Origin: a virus
Length of the DNA: 60,514 bases
IMG/VR virus record: IMGVR_UViG_3300025483_000009
Location: 1-60,514 of that record
Strand: one strand, 5' to 3'
In this document: piece after piece, positions 25,222 to 34,344 of the stretch
How the letters are laid out: each line of letters starts with the position of its first letter
How positions within the stretch are numbered: position 1 is the first letter of the stretch
Translations under genes and position numbers: made by a program
Notes under the pieces: model-generated
What the model was told of the DNA's origin: nothing
Databases searched by the model: none
What the model saw: only the letters and a program-made list of their open reading frames with translations

Positions 25222-25948
25222 ACCTTTCTTGGGCGGCGGTAGTGTCGCCCTTGAGGTTACTAAGCGATATCCTGGTATAGATATTTGGGTAAACGATCTG
25301 TACGAACCGCTGTATAACTTTTGGCGTGTTCTGCAGGATGAAGGCGCAAGACTCCATGATACCCTCAATCAACTCAAACACAGACATTGCGAACCTGTTT
25401 CCGCTAAAGTCTTGTTCCTCGAAGCTAAGGAATATCTTGGACAGGATGTTCGTAAGACTGATTCTTTCCAGCGTGCTGTGTCTTTTTATATTGTTAATAA
25501 GTGCAGCTTTAGTGGACTCACTGAGTCATCTTCTTTCTCCCAGCAAGCGAGCGAATCTAACTTTTCCCTCAACGGAATTGCTAAGTTGAAAGATTACCAA
25601 GCGTTGATTGGTAACTGGCGTATCACTAATCTTTCGTATGAATATCTTCTAACGGACGATAAGAAAGTCTTTACCTATCTTGATCCTCCGTATGAGATTA
25701 AAGATAATCTCTATGGCAGGAAGGGATCGATGCACAAGGGATTCAATCACGATCACTTTGCTATCAAGTGTGACAGGTTCGTTGGACCGCAGTTGATTTC
25801 ATACAACAACTCTCAACTGATCAAAGATCGGTTCAAGGGGTGGACAGCTGCTGAATTTGCACACACTTACACCATGCGCTCCGTAGGGAGTTATAATACA
25901 GATCAAGCAGAACGCAAGGAACTAGTCCTTTTCAATTATGAAGTGTGA
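25103..25948 (+). CDS. dam: Dam-type DNA adenine N6-methyltransferase (D12 class)
   Basis: This enzyme transfers a methyl group from SAM to adenine in DNA. Motifs are LRYPGGKSRAL at the N-terminus, motif I EPFLGGGSVALEV, and the catalytic DPPY in FTYLDPPYEI. Its 281 residues fit the family. ATG 25103 is chosen; TTG 25085 would extend it by six residues. The recognition sequence cannot be read from the protein, though GATC is usual. No restriction partner lies nearby, so it most likely protects phage DNA or regulates it. Confidence 0.93.
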   Translation: MPQTLKSLKTPLRYPGGKSRALANLFRFLPDLSQATEYREPFLGGGSVALEVTKRYPGIDIWVNDLYEPLYNFWRVLQDEGARLHDTLNQLKHRHCEPVSAKVLFLEAKEYLGQDVRKTDSFQRAVSFYIVNKCSFSGLTESSSFSQQASESNFSLNGIAKLKDYQALIGNWRITNLSYEYLLTDDKKVFTYLDPPYEIKDNLYGRKGSMHKGFNHDHFAIKCDRFVGPQLISYNNSQLIKDRFKGWTAAEFAHTYTMRSVGSYNTDQAERKELVLFNYEV

Positions 25949-26081
25949 AGTCCGTCTCTATGTCGCTGGCACTGTGTTCACCGAAGAGGTGATCACCCGC
26001 AACTACGAAGAAGCACGCCAGGTAGCACTGGCACGCAACCCTAACGCCAAAGTTCTTGGTGTCACTGCCAAGTTCAACTAA
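25938..26081 (+). CDS. Small unknown protein, 47 residues
   Basis: It begins MKCEVRLYVAGTVFTEEVITRN, a beta-hairpin-like start, followed by a helix (YEEARQVALARNP) and a final strand KVLGVTAKFN. It overlaps the methylase by 11 nt and ends on the next ATG. Beta-beta-alpha-beta proteins of this size recur in cyanophages with unknown function. Confidence 0.6.
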   Translation: MKCEVRLYVAGTVFTEEVITRNYEEARQVALARNPNAKVLGVTAKFN

Positions 26082-26599
26082 TGTCAGGCATCAATATCCT
26101 CACTGCCGAGAAGCAGGTCCCTGTATTCATTCTGCATGTGGACCCTGAGCAGTGGGGACTTTCTGATGTCATCAAAAAACATAGGATCAAGCATCCAGAG
26201 TCCCACAAAAGCAATGTCAATGCATGGCATAGTGCATGGGATACACACAAAGTCAATCCCAAATTTAAACCAGTTGCCAAGCACATTGTAGAAGCATGTG
26301 AGTTTATCATGGAAGGTTACTATGATTACTTTGACAAACTAAAGTGCAAGGAACTATGGGCAATGCAGTATGATGTAGGTGACTCTGCTATGAGACATGC
26401 ACATTTTCCATACACATTTGCCTGTGCATACTATGTCGATGTCGAAGATGGGTGTTCACCCATAGTTTTTGAAGGTAAACTAAAAGTACCTGCTGAGACA
26501 GGTAGACTGGTCATTTTTCCTGCAGGTTTGCAGCATGAAGTGCCACCAACAGACTCAAAGAGAACCGTTATTTCTGCAAATATATGTCTTACCAACTGA
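26081..26599 (+). CDS. 2OG-Fe(II) oxygenase-like protein (first of four)
   Basis: This 172-residue protein has the double-stranded beta-helix pattern of phage 2-oxoglutarate oxygenases. It shows RHAHFPYTFACAYYVD near residue 106, then GRLVIFPAGLQHEVPP near 146 and SKRTVISANI at the end. The distal His (LQH) and the Arg (KRT) for 2-oxoglutarate are present; the proximal site is HAH rather than HxD. The substrate is unknown. It overlaps gp62 by 16 nt. Confidence 0.82.
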   Translation: MSGINILTAEKQVPVFILHVDPEQWGLSDVIKKHRIKHPESHKSNVNAWHSAWDTHKVNPKFKPVAKHIVEACEFIMEGYYDYFDKLKCKELWAMQYDVGDSAMRHAHFPYTFACAYYVDVEDGCSPIVFEGKLKVPAETGRLVIFPAGLQHEVPPTDSKRTVISANICLTN

Positions 26600-26982
26600 A
26601 AGATTATCTGTATTCAATCAACCAATCCAAGAAAAGCATTCTCGATGATGATTTTGATGCTGAGCGAGGTTATCCTCCTTACATTGTTAACAGGTGCCTC
26701 AGTTCTTTCACTGACACTATCCTTTATGTCAATGAAATGAATAAGTGTCCACATTTACCCAAAAAATTACAATATGATTTTTTGCTAAATAGTGTGAAAC
26801 CTAGGAAGCGTTTCTCTCCCTGGGCTCGCAAAGATTCTATTGATAATCTTGAAGCGGTAAAAGAGTATTATGGTTATAATGACGATAAAGCACTCCAAGC
26901 ACTCAGGATTCTTACCAAGGATCAACTAGATAAGATTACATATTCATTGAGAAAGGGTGGAAATAATGAGCGTCGAAACTGA
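26584..26982 (+). CDS. 62: Clamp loader small subunit gp62
   Basis: This is the partner of gp44 in the clamp loader. It has 132 residues, shorter than T4 gp62 (187). The central motif KPRKRFSPWARK parallels the PRGKRYGKWAK region of T4 gp62, and the C-terminal YGYNDDKALQALRIL helix is typical of cyanophage copies. It is separated from gp44 by four inserted genes, whereas in T4 the two are adjacent. RegA follows with a 17-nt overlap. Confidence 0.87.
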   Translation: MSYQLKDYLYSINQSKKSILDDDFDAERGYPPYIVNRCLSSFTDTILYVNEMNKCPHLPKKLQYDFLLNSVKPRKRFSPWARKDSIDNLEAVKEYYGYNDDKALQALRILTKDQLDKITYSLRKGGNNERRN

Positions 26983-27394
26983 AATCCAGTGGAAGCAAAC
27001 TGACATGGTTGAAGTGGTTCTGAATGAACCAGATGATTTTCTTAAAGTGAGAGAGACGCTGACTCGAATCGGTGTGGCATCACGCAAAGAGAAGAAGATC
27101 TATCAGTCTTGCCATATCCTACACAAGCAGGGTAAATATTTTATTGTACACTTCAAAGAATTGTTTGCCCTTGACGGTAAAAAGACAAATCTTTCTTTGA
27201 ACGATGTTCAGCGTCGTAATAGAATCATTCAACTTCTAGTTGATTGGGGTCTGGTTGGCATCGATGAAGATGCAAAGACTAAGATTGCTGATCTTGCACC
27301 ACTTAATCAGATCAAAGTGCTTGCGTTCAAAGAAAAGGGTGAGTGGACGCTAGAAAGCAAGTATAATATTGGTAGAAAGAAGCAAGAGTCATAA
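26966..27394 (+). CDS. regA: Translational repressor RegA
   Basis: RegA binds early mRNAs around their start codons and represses translation, including those of gp44 and gp45 in T4. The 142-residue protein contains the diagnostic RETLTRIGVASRKEKK and YQSCHILHKQGKY blocks, almost identical to T4. It is 20 residues longer than T4 RegA, with a charged C-terminal tail. ATG 26966 is preferred over GTG 26957. It lies downstream of gp62, as in T4. Confidence 0.96.
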   Translation: MSVETEIQWKQTDMVEVVLNEPDDFLKVRETLTRIGVASRKEKKIYQSCHILHKQGKYFIVHFKELFALDGKKTNLSLNDVQRRNRIIQLLVDWGLVGIDEDAKTKIADLAPLNQIKVLAFKEKGEWTLESKYNIGRKKQES

Positions 27395-28125
27395 TGCCCG
27401 AAGTGAATTTGCAGGGCACCGTCAATGATCTGGTAATCAAACAGAGAAATTGCGACCCTAAACTACATCGATGGAAAACTTGGGAACCTAACACACCATT
27501 TGCACCGAACTTGGATGTTTCTTTGTACTTAGATAAGTACCAGGGAAATCTTGCGTCTAACTTAAAACGCATGATTGAGAAAGCAGGTATTGGTTCTTAC
27601 AACGAACAACTATCTGGTAATAATTTTTTCGGTGAATGGACTAAGTACAATATTTTTGACTGGAAGGAATCATGTATCCAAGTTCTTAGGCATAAGATAT
27701 ATCAGTCATATGTGGATTACTGTAAAGCAATTGATGTTCCTGCACTAAACCGAGAAGATATTTTAATTCGTGGATGGGCGGTTCGTCTAGAACCAGGCGA
27801 ACCGATTGGTATGCATTCACATTCTCTACATGAAAATACATTTGTCAGTGGCAACATGAGTCTGGATGACTATCCAACCAGCACTGACTATTGGATACCA
27901 CTTTTTAGCTTGTATCATGGACCATATGAGTGTCCAAATAAGAAAGGAAATGTTGCTCTGTTTCCTTCATGGTTACAGCATGGAGTGGCAAATAATATGA
28001 CAGGTGAGGTTCGGTTTTCACTAGCATTTGACATGTTTGTCAAAGATAGCATCGAATTTATACTGAAAACCGAATCACAAAGTTCGGATCTTGCCCAAAT
28101 TATACTGAAATCTATACCACTATAA
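27394..28125 (+). CDS. 2OG-Fe(II) oxygenase-like protein (second of four)
   Basis: This 243-residue protein has the core RGWAVRLEPGEPIGMHSHSL, then a PLFSLYHGPYEC loop, GNVALFPSWLQHGV and EVRFSLAFDMF. This is the HxH/H/R arrangement of phage prolyl-hydroxylase-like oxygenases: His at MHSH, distal His at LQH, Arg at VRF. The N-terminal roughly 120 residues form an added domain. It starts on the regA stop codon. Substrate unknown. Confidence 0.85.
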   Translation: MPEVNLQGTVNDLVIKQRNCDPKLHRWKTWEPNTPFAPNLDVSLYLDKYQGNLASNLKRMIEKAGIGSYNEQLSGNNFFGEWTKYNIFDWKESCIQVLRHKIYQSYVDYCKAIDVPALNREDILIRGWAVRLEPGEPIGMHSHSLHENTFVSGNMSLDDYPTSTDYWIPLFSLYHGPYECPNKKGNVALFPSWLQHGVANNMTGEVRFSLAFDMFVKDSIEFILKTESQSSDLAQIILKSIPL

Positions 28126-28142
28126 GTGTTATAATTATATAC

Positions 28143-28159
28143 GGATGCCTTCGGGATCC
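28143..28159 (+). promoter_or_regulatory. UUCG-loop hairpin in the hsp20 leader
   Basis: GGATGCC-TTCG-GGATCC forms a six-pair stem with one bulged G and a stable UUCG tetraloop. It lies between a TATAAT at 28130-28135 (no good -35) and hsp20. It may stabilise or regulate the leader. Confidence 0.4.
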
Positions 28160-28193
28160 ACAAAACACAAACTCGCTTAATAGGAGCTATCAA

Positions 28194-28628
28194 ATGACCA
28201 ACCTCATGAAGTACAATGCTGCCAACATGAATCAACTGTTGGATCGTATTAATAGGAACAGCATTGGTATGGACGAATACTTTGACCGTCTGTTTACACT
28301 ACATGAAACGACTACAAATTATCCACCATACAATCTAGTTCAAGTCAGCAATGTAGAGTCTAGACTTGAGTTGGCACTCGCAGGTTTTAAGAAGAACGAA
28401 GTCTATGTATATACCGAATCAGGTAAATTATTTGTCGAAGGACAAAAAGAGGATAAAGAATCAGGCACAGAATACATCCATAGAGGAGTGGCTCAACGAT
28501 CTTTCACCCGATCTTGGACATTGGCAGAAGATACGGAAGTTGGATCAGTTGAATTTGAGGATGGGCTCCTAAATATTACGCTCAAAAAAATCATCCCAGA
28601 GCACCACCAGCGTAAAGACTATCTTTGA
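28194..28628 (+). CDS. hsp20: Small heat shock protein Hsp20
   Basis: This alpha-crystallin-domain chaperone holds unfolding proteins. It has 144 residues. The domain runs from about residue 42 (YNLVQVSNVESRLELALAGF) to the GLLNITLKK motif near 128; GVAQRSFTRSWTL is the conserved central block. A 68-nt leader separates it from the oxygenase, with AGGAG before the ATG. It is common to nearly all T4-like cyanophages; in the virus it may aid virion assembly or host proteostasis. Confidence 0.95.
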   Translation: MTNLMKYNAANMNQLLDRINRNSIGMDEYFDRLFTLHETTTNYPPYNLVQVSNVESRLELALAGFKKNEVYVYTESGKLFVEGQKEDKESGTEYIHRGVAQRSFTRSWTLAEDTEVGSVEFEDGLLNITLKKIIPEHHQRKDYL

Positions 28629-28629
28629 C

Positions 28630-28658
28630 TTGACACGCAGGGTGGTATACGATAAAAT
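28630..28658 (+). promoter_or_regulatory. Sigma70-type promoter before the DNA polymerase operon
   Basis: TTGACA at 28630-28635, a 17-nt spacer and TAAAAT at 28653-28658 (one mismatch). It starts 1 nt after the hsp20 stop codon. Expected initiation near 28665 gives a leader of about 17 nt and would feed the gp43-uvsX-gp41 operon. Confidence 0.82.
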
Positions 28659-28681
28659 GACACTGTACAAGTTTGCAAACT

Positions 28682-29095
28682 ATGACTGACAAAATCAATA
28701 TTGAACACAACATTCGCATCGTCACTATGATGACGGGTGAAAACATTATCTGCAACTTTACGCAAGTTCGTGAAGAAGATAAGTTTGTTGCTTATCAACT
28801 TATGTTCCCTCTGATCATGAACCTTGAGGTTGATGGTGATGGATCTGAGACTGAGCAGTATCGCGTGAACTATCGTCGTTGGAATCTGTTTACTCCATAC
28901 GAAGATTTCCGTATCAACCCTGCTTCGGTTGTCACTGCTATGCCACCCAATCAGGATATCCTGGTTAACTATGTAACTAAACTGAAGGAGGCAAATGTTG
29001 ACCTTTCCTTCATCCCTAACAATGGAGAGGACATCATCAATGGAGGAAACCGTAGTACGGCTGCTGAAACTACAGGACCAGTGGCTGCTGAGTAA
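28682..29095 (+). CDS. Sm-like unknown protein, 137 residues (paralogue of 14060)
   Basis: It begins MTDKINIEHNIRIVTMMTGENIICNF, then YQLMFPLIMNLEVDG and YRRWNLFTPYEDFRINPASVV, and ends in a flexible acidic/Ala/Thr tail. The strand pattern is Sm-like and similar to the 14060 protein. It is the first gene after a strong promoter. The ATG at 28682 is chosen over an in-frame TTG. Function is unknown; RNA binding is a testable guess. Confidence 0.7.
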   Translation: MTDKINIEHNIRIVTMMTGENIICNFTQVREEDKFVAYQLMFPLIMNLEVDGDGSETEQYRVNYRRWNLFTPYEDFRINPASVVTAMPPNQDILVNYVTKLKEANVDLSFIPNNGEDIINGGNRSTAAETTGPVAAE

Positions 29096-29303
29096 AGTTG
29101 AAGAGGTGGAGGAAGCGCAGTTTGGTGATCCAGATTGCATCCTCCGCCACCCCCGTGAGGTGGTCGATGGTGAACTGAGACCATGGCCACCATACTCAGA
29201 TGATCCTGAAATCGTTATCAGGTCCTCTGATGTAACTGTCATAGCAGGTGCCTCAAAGGCGCTGCTAGCCCGCTATTATGATGAGACTGAAGGCACTGAA
29301 TGA
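29040..29303 (+). CDS. Unknown protein before DNA polymerase, 87 residues
   Basis: It begins MEETVVRLLKLQDQWLLSKVEE, with a helix, a middle DPDCILRHPREVVDGEL segment and a final helix. It overlaps the Sm-like gene by 56 nt and gp43 by 4 nt. An upstream in-frame ATG at 29022 is an alternative. It is likely co-translated with the polymerase; no function is recognised. Confidence 0.6.
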   Translation: MEETVVRLLKLQDQWLLSKVEEVEEAQFGDPDCILRHPREVVDGELRPWPPYSDDPEIVIRSSDVTVIAGASKALLARYYDETEGTE

Positions 29304-31792
29304 AGTTCTACACTAATGTTGAGCAGGCAGGCAACCGCCTGCTCGTCCGTGGTTATGAAGGTGGGCAAGCATTTTCATACAGGGTGAGTTTCAACCCCAC
29401 CCTGTATGTTCCTACAAAAAACTACTCGGAATGGCGTACTCTAGAGGGTGATTGTGTCGAACCTATCAAGCAAGGTTCTATCAATGACGCTAAGGAGTTC
29501 ATAAAAAAGTATAGAGATGTCGAAGGTTTTGAGATCTACGGCAACTCTAGATTTTTGTATCAATATATCGCAGAGGAGTATCCAGAAGATGAACTCAAAT
29601 TCGACAGCAGCAGTATCCGTGTATTTACCATCGATATTGAGACCGCTGCCGAGAATGGATTTCCAGATATCGAGACTGCCGATCAGGAGATCCTTGCCAT
29701 CAGTATCAAAGACAGCTTCACTGGTCGCATTATTGTGTTCGGGGCACGCCCATTCGATAACAAAGACCCCTTGGTGGACTACATGCATTTCAAATCAGAA
29801 GAGGGAATGCTGGGTGCGTTCCTCTCTTACTGGAATGAAAACTTCCCTGACGTAATTACTGGTTGGAATGTTCAGCTTTTTGATATTCCCTATATTGCTA
29901 GGCGCATTGATAGGATCCTTGGTGATAAGTATACTAAAATGCTTAGTCCTTGGAAGCTTATATCTTATCGGGAGATCTACATTAAAGGACGCAAGCAAAT
30001 TGCCTACGATTTACCTGGAATTGCTACTCTGGATTACCTTGAACTATACAGGAAATTTACGTACACGAACCAAGAGTCTTATCGACTGGATCACATTTGC
30101 TCCGTCGAACTCGGAGAGAAAAAATTAGACCACTCTGAGTTTGATACCTTCAAAGAGTTCTATGAGAACGACTGGCAGAAGTTCATCGAATATAACATCC
30201 ATGACGTTCGTCTGGTGGACAAACTGGATGATAAGATGAAACTGATTGAACTGGCATACACCATGGCATATGACGCCAAGGTGAATTATGAAGATGTGTT
30301 TAGTCAGGTTCGTATGTGGGATAACTATATTTACTGCGACCTTCTAAAGCGTAAGATTGCTATTCCCCCTAAGAAGGAAAGCGCAACTAAAACTGAGAAG
30401 TATGCAGGTGCTTATGTTAAAGAACCGAAGCCTGGATTCTATGATTGGGTTGTGTCTTTTGACCTCAACTCTCTGTATCCTCATCTCATTATGCAGTACA
30501 ACATCTCGCCCGAGACACTCCAAGATACCAGACACTCAACTGCAACCGTTGATAAGATACTTAATAAAGAAGTAGAGATTGATGGTGAGTTTGCTGTGTG
30601 TGCCAATGGAGCACAGTACCGCAAAGACAAGCATGGATTTTTGCCTGAGATGATGAAGCGCATGTATGACAGTCGCGTCATCTTTAAGAAAAAGATGATT
30701 GCTGCTAAGAAACAGTATGAAAAAACTCCTACTGTTGAACTCATGAAGGAGATTGCGAGATGTAACAATATTCAGATGGCAAAGAAGATCTCTTTGAACT
30801 CTGCTTATGGTGCCATCGGCAACGAACACTTCAGGTACTACCGTCTTGCCAACGCTGAGGCGATCACACTGTCTGGTCAGGTATCCATCAGATGGATTGA
30901 GAACAAGATGAATGGTTATCTAAATAAACTTTTGCAAACTGAGGGCAAAGATTATGTCATCGCTAGCGATACCGACTCAATCTATCTTAATCTTGGACCT
31001 CTTGTTACTAAATTTTTTAGTAATAAGTCTAGCGACAAAGCAGCAATTGTTGCCATACTTGACAAGATCTGTCAAGAAAAACTGGAACCATTCATCGAGT
31101 CCAGTTATCAGGAACTTGCGGATTATGTTTCGGCATATGAACAAAAGATGCAGATGAAGCGTGAGAATATTGCTGACCGTGGCATTTGGACTGCGAAGAA
31201 GCGATATATTCTCAATGTATGGGACAGCGAAGGCGTTCGATACAAAGAACCTAAGATGAAGATCATGGGTCTAGAGACCGCCAGGTCGTCCACTCCAGCG
31301 TATTTCAGGGACAAGTTGTATGCAGCATTCAAAATCATCATCGGCAAAACAAATGATGATCTCATCGCTTTTATCAATGATGTCAAATCGGATACGCGCA
31401 ACCAGAACTACGAGCTCGTCGCCTTCCCCAGAGGATGCAACGGACTTGCGAAATACTCTCACCCGACAGAGATCTACAGCAAAGGCACTCCCATCCATGT
31501 TAGAGGTGCTCTCCTCTATAACCACATGGTCAAAAAGAACAAACTGACACATAAGTATCAGACGATTCAAGAGGGAGAGAAAATCAAATTCATTTACCTT
31601 AAAACTCCCAACCCACTCAGAGAGAACTGCATTTCATTCTTTAGTAACATTCCATCGGAGTTCAACCTGGACAAATATGTGGATTATCAAACACAGTTTG
31701 AGAAATCCTTCCTCGAACCCCTGAAAAATGTGCTACAATGTATTGGTTGGACCCATGAAAAAACTATTTCCATTGGGAGTTTTTTTGAATGA
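29300..31792 (+). CDS. 43: Family B DNA polymerase gp43
   Basis: This is the replicative polymerase with 3'-5' exonuclease. It has 830 residues, against 898 in T4. Exonuclease motif FTIDIETAAENG is near residue 110. Polymerase motif A is SFDLNSLYPHL near 390, motif B KISLNSAYGAIGN near 497 and motif C ASDTDSIYLNLG near 556. The C-terminus ([10 protein letters not shown]) resembles the clamp-binding tail. It is uninterrupted, without the intein or split seen in some T4-like phages. Confidence 0.98.
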   Translation: MKFYTNVEQAGNRLLVRGYEGGQAFSYRVSFNPTLYVPTKNYSEWRTLEGDCVEPIKQGSINDAKEFIKKYRDVEGFEIYGNSRFLYQYIAEEYPEDELKFDSSSIRVFTIDIETAAENGFPDIETADQEILAISIKDSFTGRIIVFGARPFDNKDPLVDYMHFKSEEGMLGAFLSYWNENFPDVITGWNVQLFDIPYIARRIDRILGDKYTKMLSPWKLISYREIYIKGRKQIAYDLPGIATLDYLELYRKFTYTNQESYRLDHICSVELGEKKLDHSEFDTFKEFYENDWQKFIEYNIHDVRLVDKLDDKMKLIELAYTMAYDAKVNYEDVFSQVRMWDNYIYCDLLKRKIAIPPKKESATKTEKYAGAYVKEPKPGFYDWVVSFDLNSLYPHLIMQYNISPETLQDTRHSTATVDKILNKEVEIDGEFAVCANGAQYRKDKHGFLPEMMKRMYDSRVIFKKKMIAAKKQYEKTPTVELMKEIARCNNIQMAKKISLNSAYGAIGNEHFRYYRLANAEAITLSGQVSIRWIENKMNGYLNKLLQTEGKDYVIASDTDSIYLNLGPLVTKFFSNKSSDKAAIVAILDKICQEKLEPFIESSYQELADYVSAYEQKMQMKRENIADRGIWTAKKRYILNVWDSEGVRYKEPKMKIMGLETARSSTPAYFRDKLYAAFKIIIGKTNDDLIAFINDVKSDTRNQNYELVAFPRGCNGLAKYSHPTEIYSKGTPIHVRGALLYNHMVKKNKLTHKYQTIQEGEKIKFIYLKTPNPLRENCISFFSNIPSEFNLDKYVDYQTQFEKSFLEPLKNVLQCIGWTHEKTISIGSFFE

Positions 31793-31965
31793 GTAAAAAA
31801 GTATTTGTAGTCACATGGACCAACCACATAGTGGGTCAAGTTGGTCCAGAAGACATTAAGTGCTTTGAAGACTACAACACTGCCCGTGCGTTTGCAAAAC
31901 TCATGGCGCAGTCCTATAATTATGTAAACTTTTACGAGGATGAAGCAACACAATGGGATTCCTAG
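31789..31965 (+). CDS. Small unknown protein, 58 residues
   Basis: It begins [23 protein letters not shown] and has a helix [16 protein letters not shown] followed by an acidic end. It overlaps gp43 by 4 nt and uvsX by 13 nt. The strand-strand-helix pattern resembles the 25938 protein in style. Function is unknown. Confidence 0.6.
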   Translation: MSKKVFVVTWTNHIVGQVGPEDIKCFEDYNTARAFAKLMAQSYNYVNFYEDEATQWDS

Positions 31966-32966
31966 ATAGTGTAATTAAAGAGTCTGGCAATGAATTTGCT
32001 AGTTTGGTTAGTGAAGGAGTCGCTGCTGGCGACATTACTTCTTATGTTGATACTGGGTCTTATATTTTTAATGCCCTCGTTAGTGGTAGCATTTTTGGAG
32101 GTCTTCCTTCCAATAAGGTTACGGCCCTGGCAGGAGAATCAAGCACGGGCAAGACTTTTTTTGCTCTTAGCGTCGTTCGTAATTTCCTTGACGCTAATCC
32201 TACAGGCGGAGTCATTTATTTTGAGTCTGAATCTGCTATATCCCGTGAAATGATCGTCGAGCGTGGCATTGACAGTAAGCGCATGATCATCATGCCTGTC
32301 TCCACCATCGAAGAGTTCAGGACACAGGCATCTAGGATCCTTGACAAGTACATGAAGGAACCTAAGGATGAGCGTGTGCCTATGCTGTTCGTTCTGGACT
32401 CTCTTGGTATGCTTTCCACCAACAAAGAGATGGAGGATGTCTCTAACGATAAGCAGGTTCGTGACATGACCAAGAGTCAGTTGATCAAAGGTGCCTTCCG
32501 TGTGCTAACATTGAAGCTCGGACAAGCACAGGTGCCTATGATCGTGACGAACCACACCTACGATGTGATTGGTTCCTATGTCCCTACCAAAGAGATGGGT
32601 GGCGGCACTGGTCTGAAGTATGCTGCATCGACTATCATCTATCTTGGTAAGAAGAAAGAAAAAGATGGCACACAATTGGTGGGTAACATCATCAAGTGTG
32701 AGGCAAAAAAGTCTCGTCTAACCAAGGAGGGTAGCAAAGTTGAGACTAGACTATTTTTTGACGAGCGTGGACTTGACCGCTATTACGGACTACTGGAACT
32801 GGGTGAACAGTACGGAGTCTTCCAGCGGAAAGGGAATCGCATTGTTGTTGGGGAATCTTCCGTTTATCCTTCTGTTATACTTGCTGATCCCGAAAAATAC
32901 TTCACCCCCGAAGTGATGGAACAACTCGAAGAGGCAGCAAAGAAAGAATTCTCCTATGGCAACTGA
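31953..32966 (+). CDS. uvsX: UvsX RecA-like recombinase
   Basis: UvsX catalyses strand exchange in recombination-dependent replication with UvsY and gp32. It has 337 residues, against 391 in T4. Walker A is [10 protein letters not shown] near residues 66-75; the Walker B region is [11 protein letters not shown] near 148. The loop [12 protein letters not shown] near 216 fits RecA L2. It follows gp43 and overlaps gp41, an order shared by cyanomyoviruses. Confidence 0.97.
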   Translation: MGFLDSVIKESGNEFASLVSEGVAAGDITSYVDTGSYIFNALVSGSIFGGLPSNKVTALAGESSTGKTFFALSVVRNFLDANPTGGVIYFESESAISREMIVERGIDSKRMIIMPVSTIEEFRTQASRILDKYMKEPKDERVPMLFVLDSLGMLSTNKEMEDVSNDKQVRDMTKSQLIKGAFRVLTLKLGQAQVPMIVTNHTYDVIGSYVPTKEMGGGTGLKYAASTIIYLGKKKEKDGTQLVGNIIKCEAKKSRLTKEGSKVETRLFFDERGLDRYYGLLELGEQYGVFQRKGNRIVVGESSVYPSVILADPEKYFTPEVMEQLEEAAKKEFSYGN

Positions 32967-34344
32967 GCGCATCGAACAGACCATTTTACGCAACCTTCTT
33001 TTCACTGAGGAGTATTACCGTAAGGTGGTCCCTTTTTTGAAAGCAGAATATTTCCAAGATCAACATGAAAAAATTGTCTTTGAAGAGATTGCTGACTTTG
33101 CCAGCAAATATGATAAGATTCCTACTAAAGAAGTCCTTACGATTAATCTACAAAATCGTAACGATCTCACAGAGGAAGCATTTCAAGATACAGTATCGAC
33201 CGTCAGTAACCTCACGGACGATTGGGTTGACTACGAGTGGCTCCTTGACGCAACTGAAAAGTGGTGCCAATCCAGAGCAATCTACCTCGCCCTTATGCGG
33301 TCGATCAAAATCGCAGATGGAGGCGATAAGAAAGTATCAAAGGATGCGATACCTAGCATCTTACAAGAGGCCCTGGCAGTATCGTTCGACGAACACATAG
33401 GACACGATTACATTGAACAAGCAGAAGAACGATATGATTTTTATCATAAAGTTGAAGAACGAATCCCCTTTGATCTCGAAAAGTTCAACTACATTACGAA
33501 AGGTGGTCTACCTAACAAGACTCTCAACATCGCTCTTGCTGGAACGGGTGTCGGGAAAAGTCTATTCATGTGCCATATGGCTAGTGCCGCACTCACTGAG
33601 GGGTACAACGTACTCTACATCACATGTGAGATGGCAGAGGAAAAAATTGCTGAGCGAATTGACGCGAACCTCCTCAATGTAAACATCAAAGATATATCTG
33701 AACTGCCTCAAGTTCTTTTCAATTCTAAAGTTCAGGAGATCGCTAGGAAAACTAGAGGCAAACTAATCATCAAAGAGTATCCCACAGCGTCTGCACATTC
33801 AGGACACTTTGGGGCACTCCTGAACGATCTCAAGTTGAAGAAAGATTTCAAACCTGATCTTATCTTCATAGACTATCTTAATATCTGTGCAAGCGTGAGG
33901 TACAAAGGTGCAATTGTTAACTCGTATACCTATGTTAAAGCGATTGCTGAGGAGCTTCGGGGTCTTGCTGTGGAACATAATGTACCTATTGTCAGTGCCA
34001 CTCAGACTACTCGTAGTGGTTATGGCAGTAGTGATCCAGATCTTACCGATACTTCTGAGTCTTTTGGTCTACCTGCTACTGCTGATTTTATGTTTGCCCT
34101 TATCTCTACTGAGGAGCTTGAACAACAGGGTCGCATCATGGTCAAACAACTTAAAAACAGATACAATGACATCACTACCTCACGAAAATTCATGGTGGGA
34201 ATTGACAGATCCAAAATGAAGCTGTATGATGTAGCGGACGATGCATCCGCAATCAGCATCGACACTGAAGATCCTGGTGAGGACTTCAATCAATTTGCAG
34301 AATCACAAAACCGTCTATCTAAATTTGCTGAGTGGAATGTATGA
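32956..34344 (+). CDS. 41: Replicative DNA helicase gp41
   Basis: This DnaB-family hexameric helicase pairs with the primase gp61. It has 462 residues, against 475 in T4. Walker A is [10 protein letters not shown] near residues 195-204, Walker B is [11 protein letters not shown] near 301. It overlaps uvsX by 11 nt and mazG by 4 nt. Confidence 0.97.
   Translation: MATERIEQTILRNLLFTEEYYRKVVPFLKAEYFQDQHEKIVFEEIADFASKYDKIPTKEVLTINLQNRNDLTEEAFQDTVSTVSNLTDDWVDYEWLLDATEKWCQSRAIYLALMRSIKIADGGDKKVSKDAIPSILQEALAVSFDEHIGHDYIEQAEERYDFYHKVEERIPFDLEKFNYITKGGLPNKTLNIALAGTGVGKSLFMCHMASAALTEGYNVLYITCEMAEEKIAERIDANLLNVNIKDISELPQVLFNSKVQEIARKTRGKLIIKEYPTASAHSGHFGALLNDLKLKKDFKPDLIFIDYLNICASVRYKGAIVNSYTYVKAIAEELRGLAVEHNVPIVSATQTTRSGYGSSDPDLTDTSESFGLPATADFMFALISTEELEQQGRIMVKQLKNRYNDITTSRKFMVGIDRSKMKLYDVADDASAISIDTEDPGEDFNQFAESQNRLSKFAEWNV

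Noticed and set aside
28130-28135. TATAAT before hsp20 as a full sigma70 promoter
   Set aside because: The expected -35 position holds GAAATC, not TTGACA-like; it could be an activated promoter but this cannot be seen.
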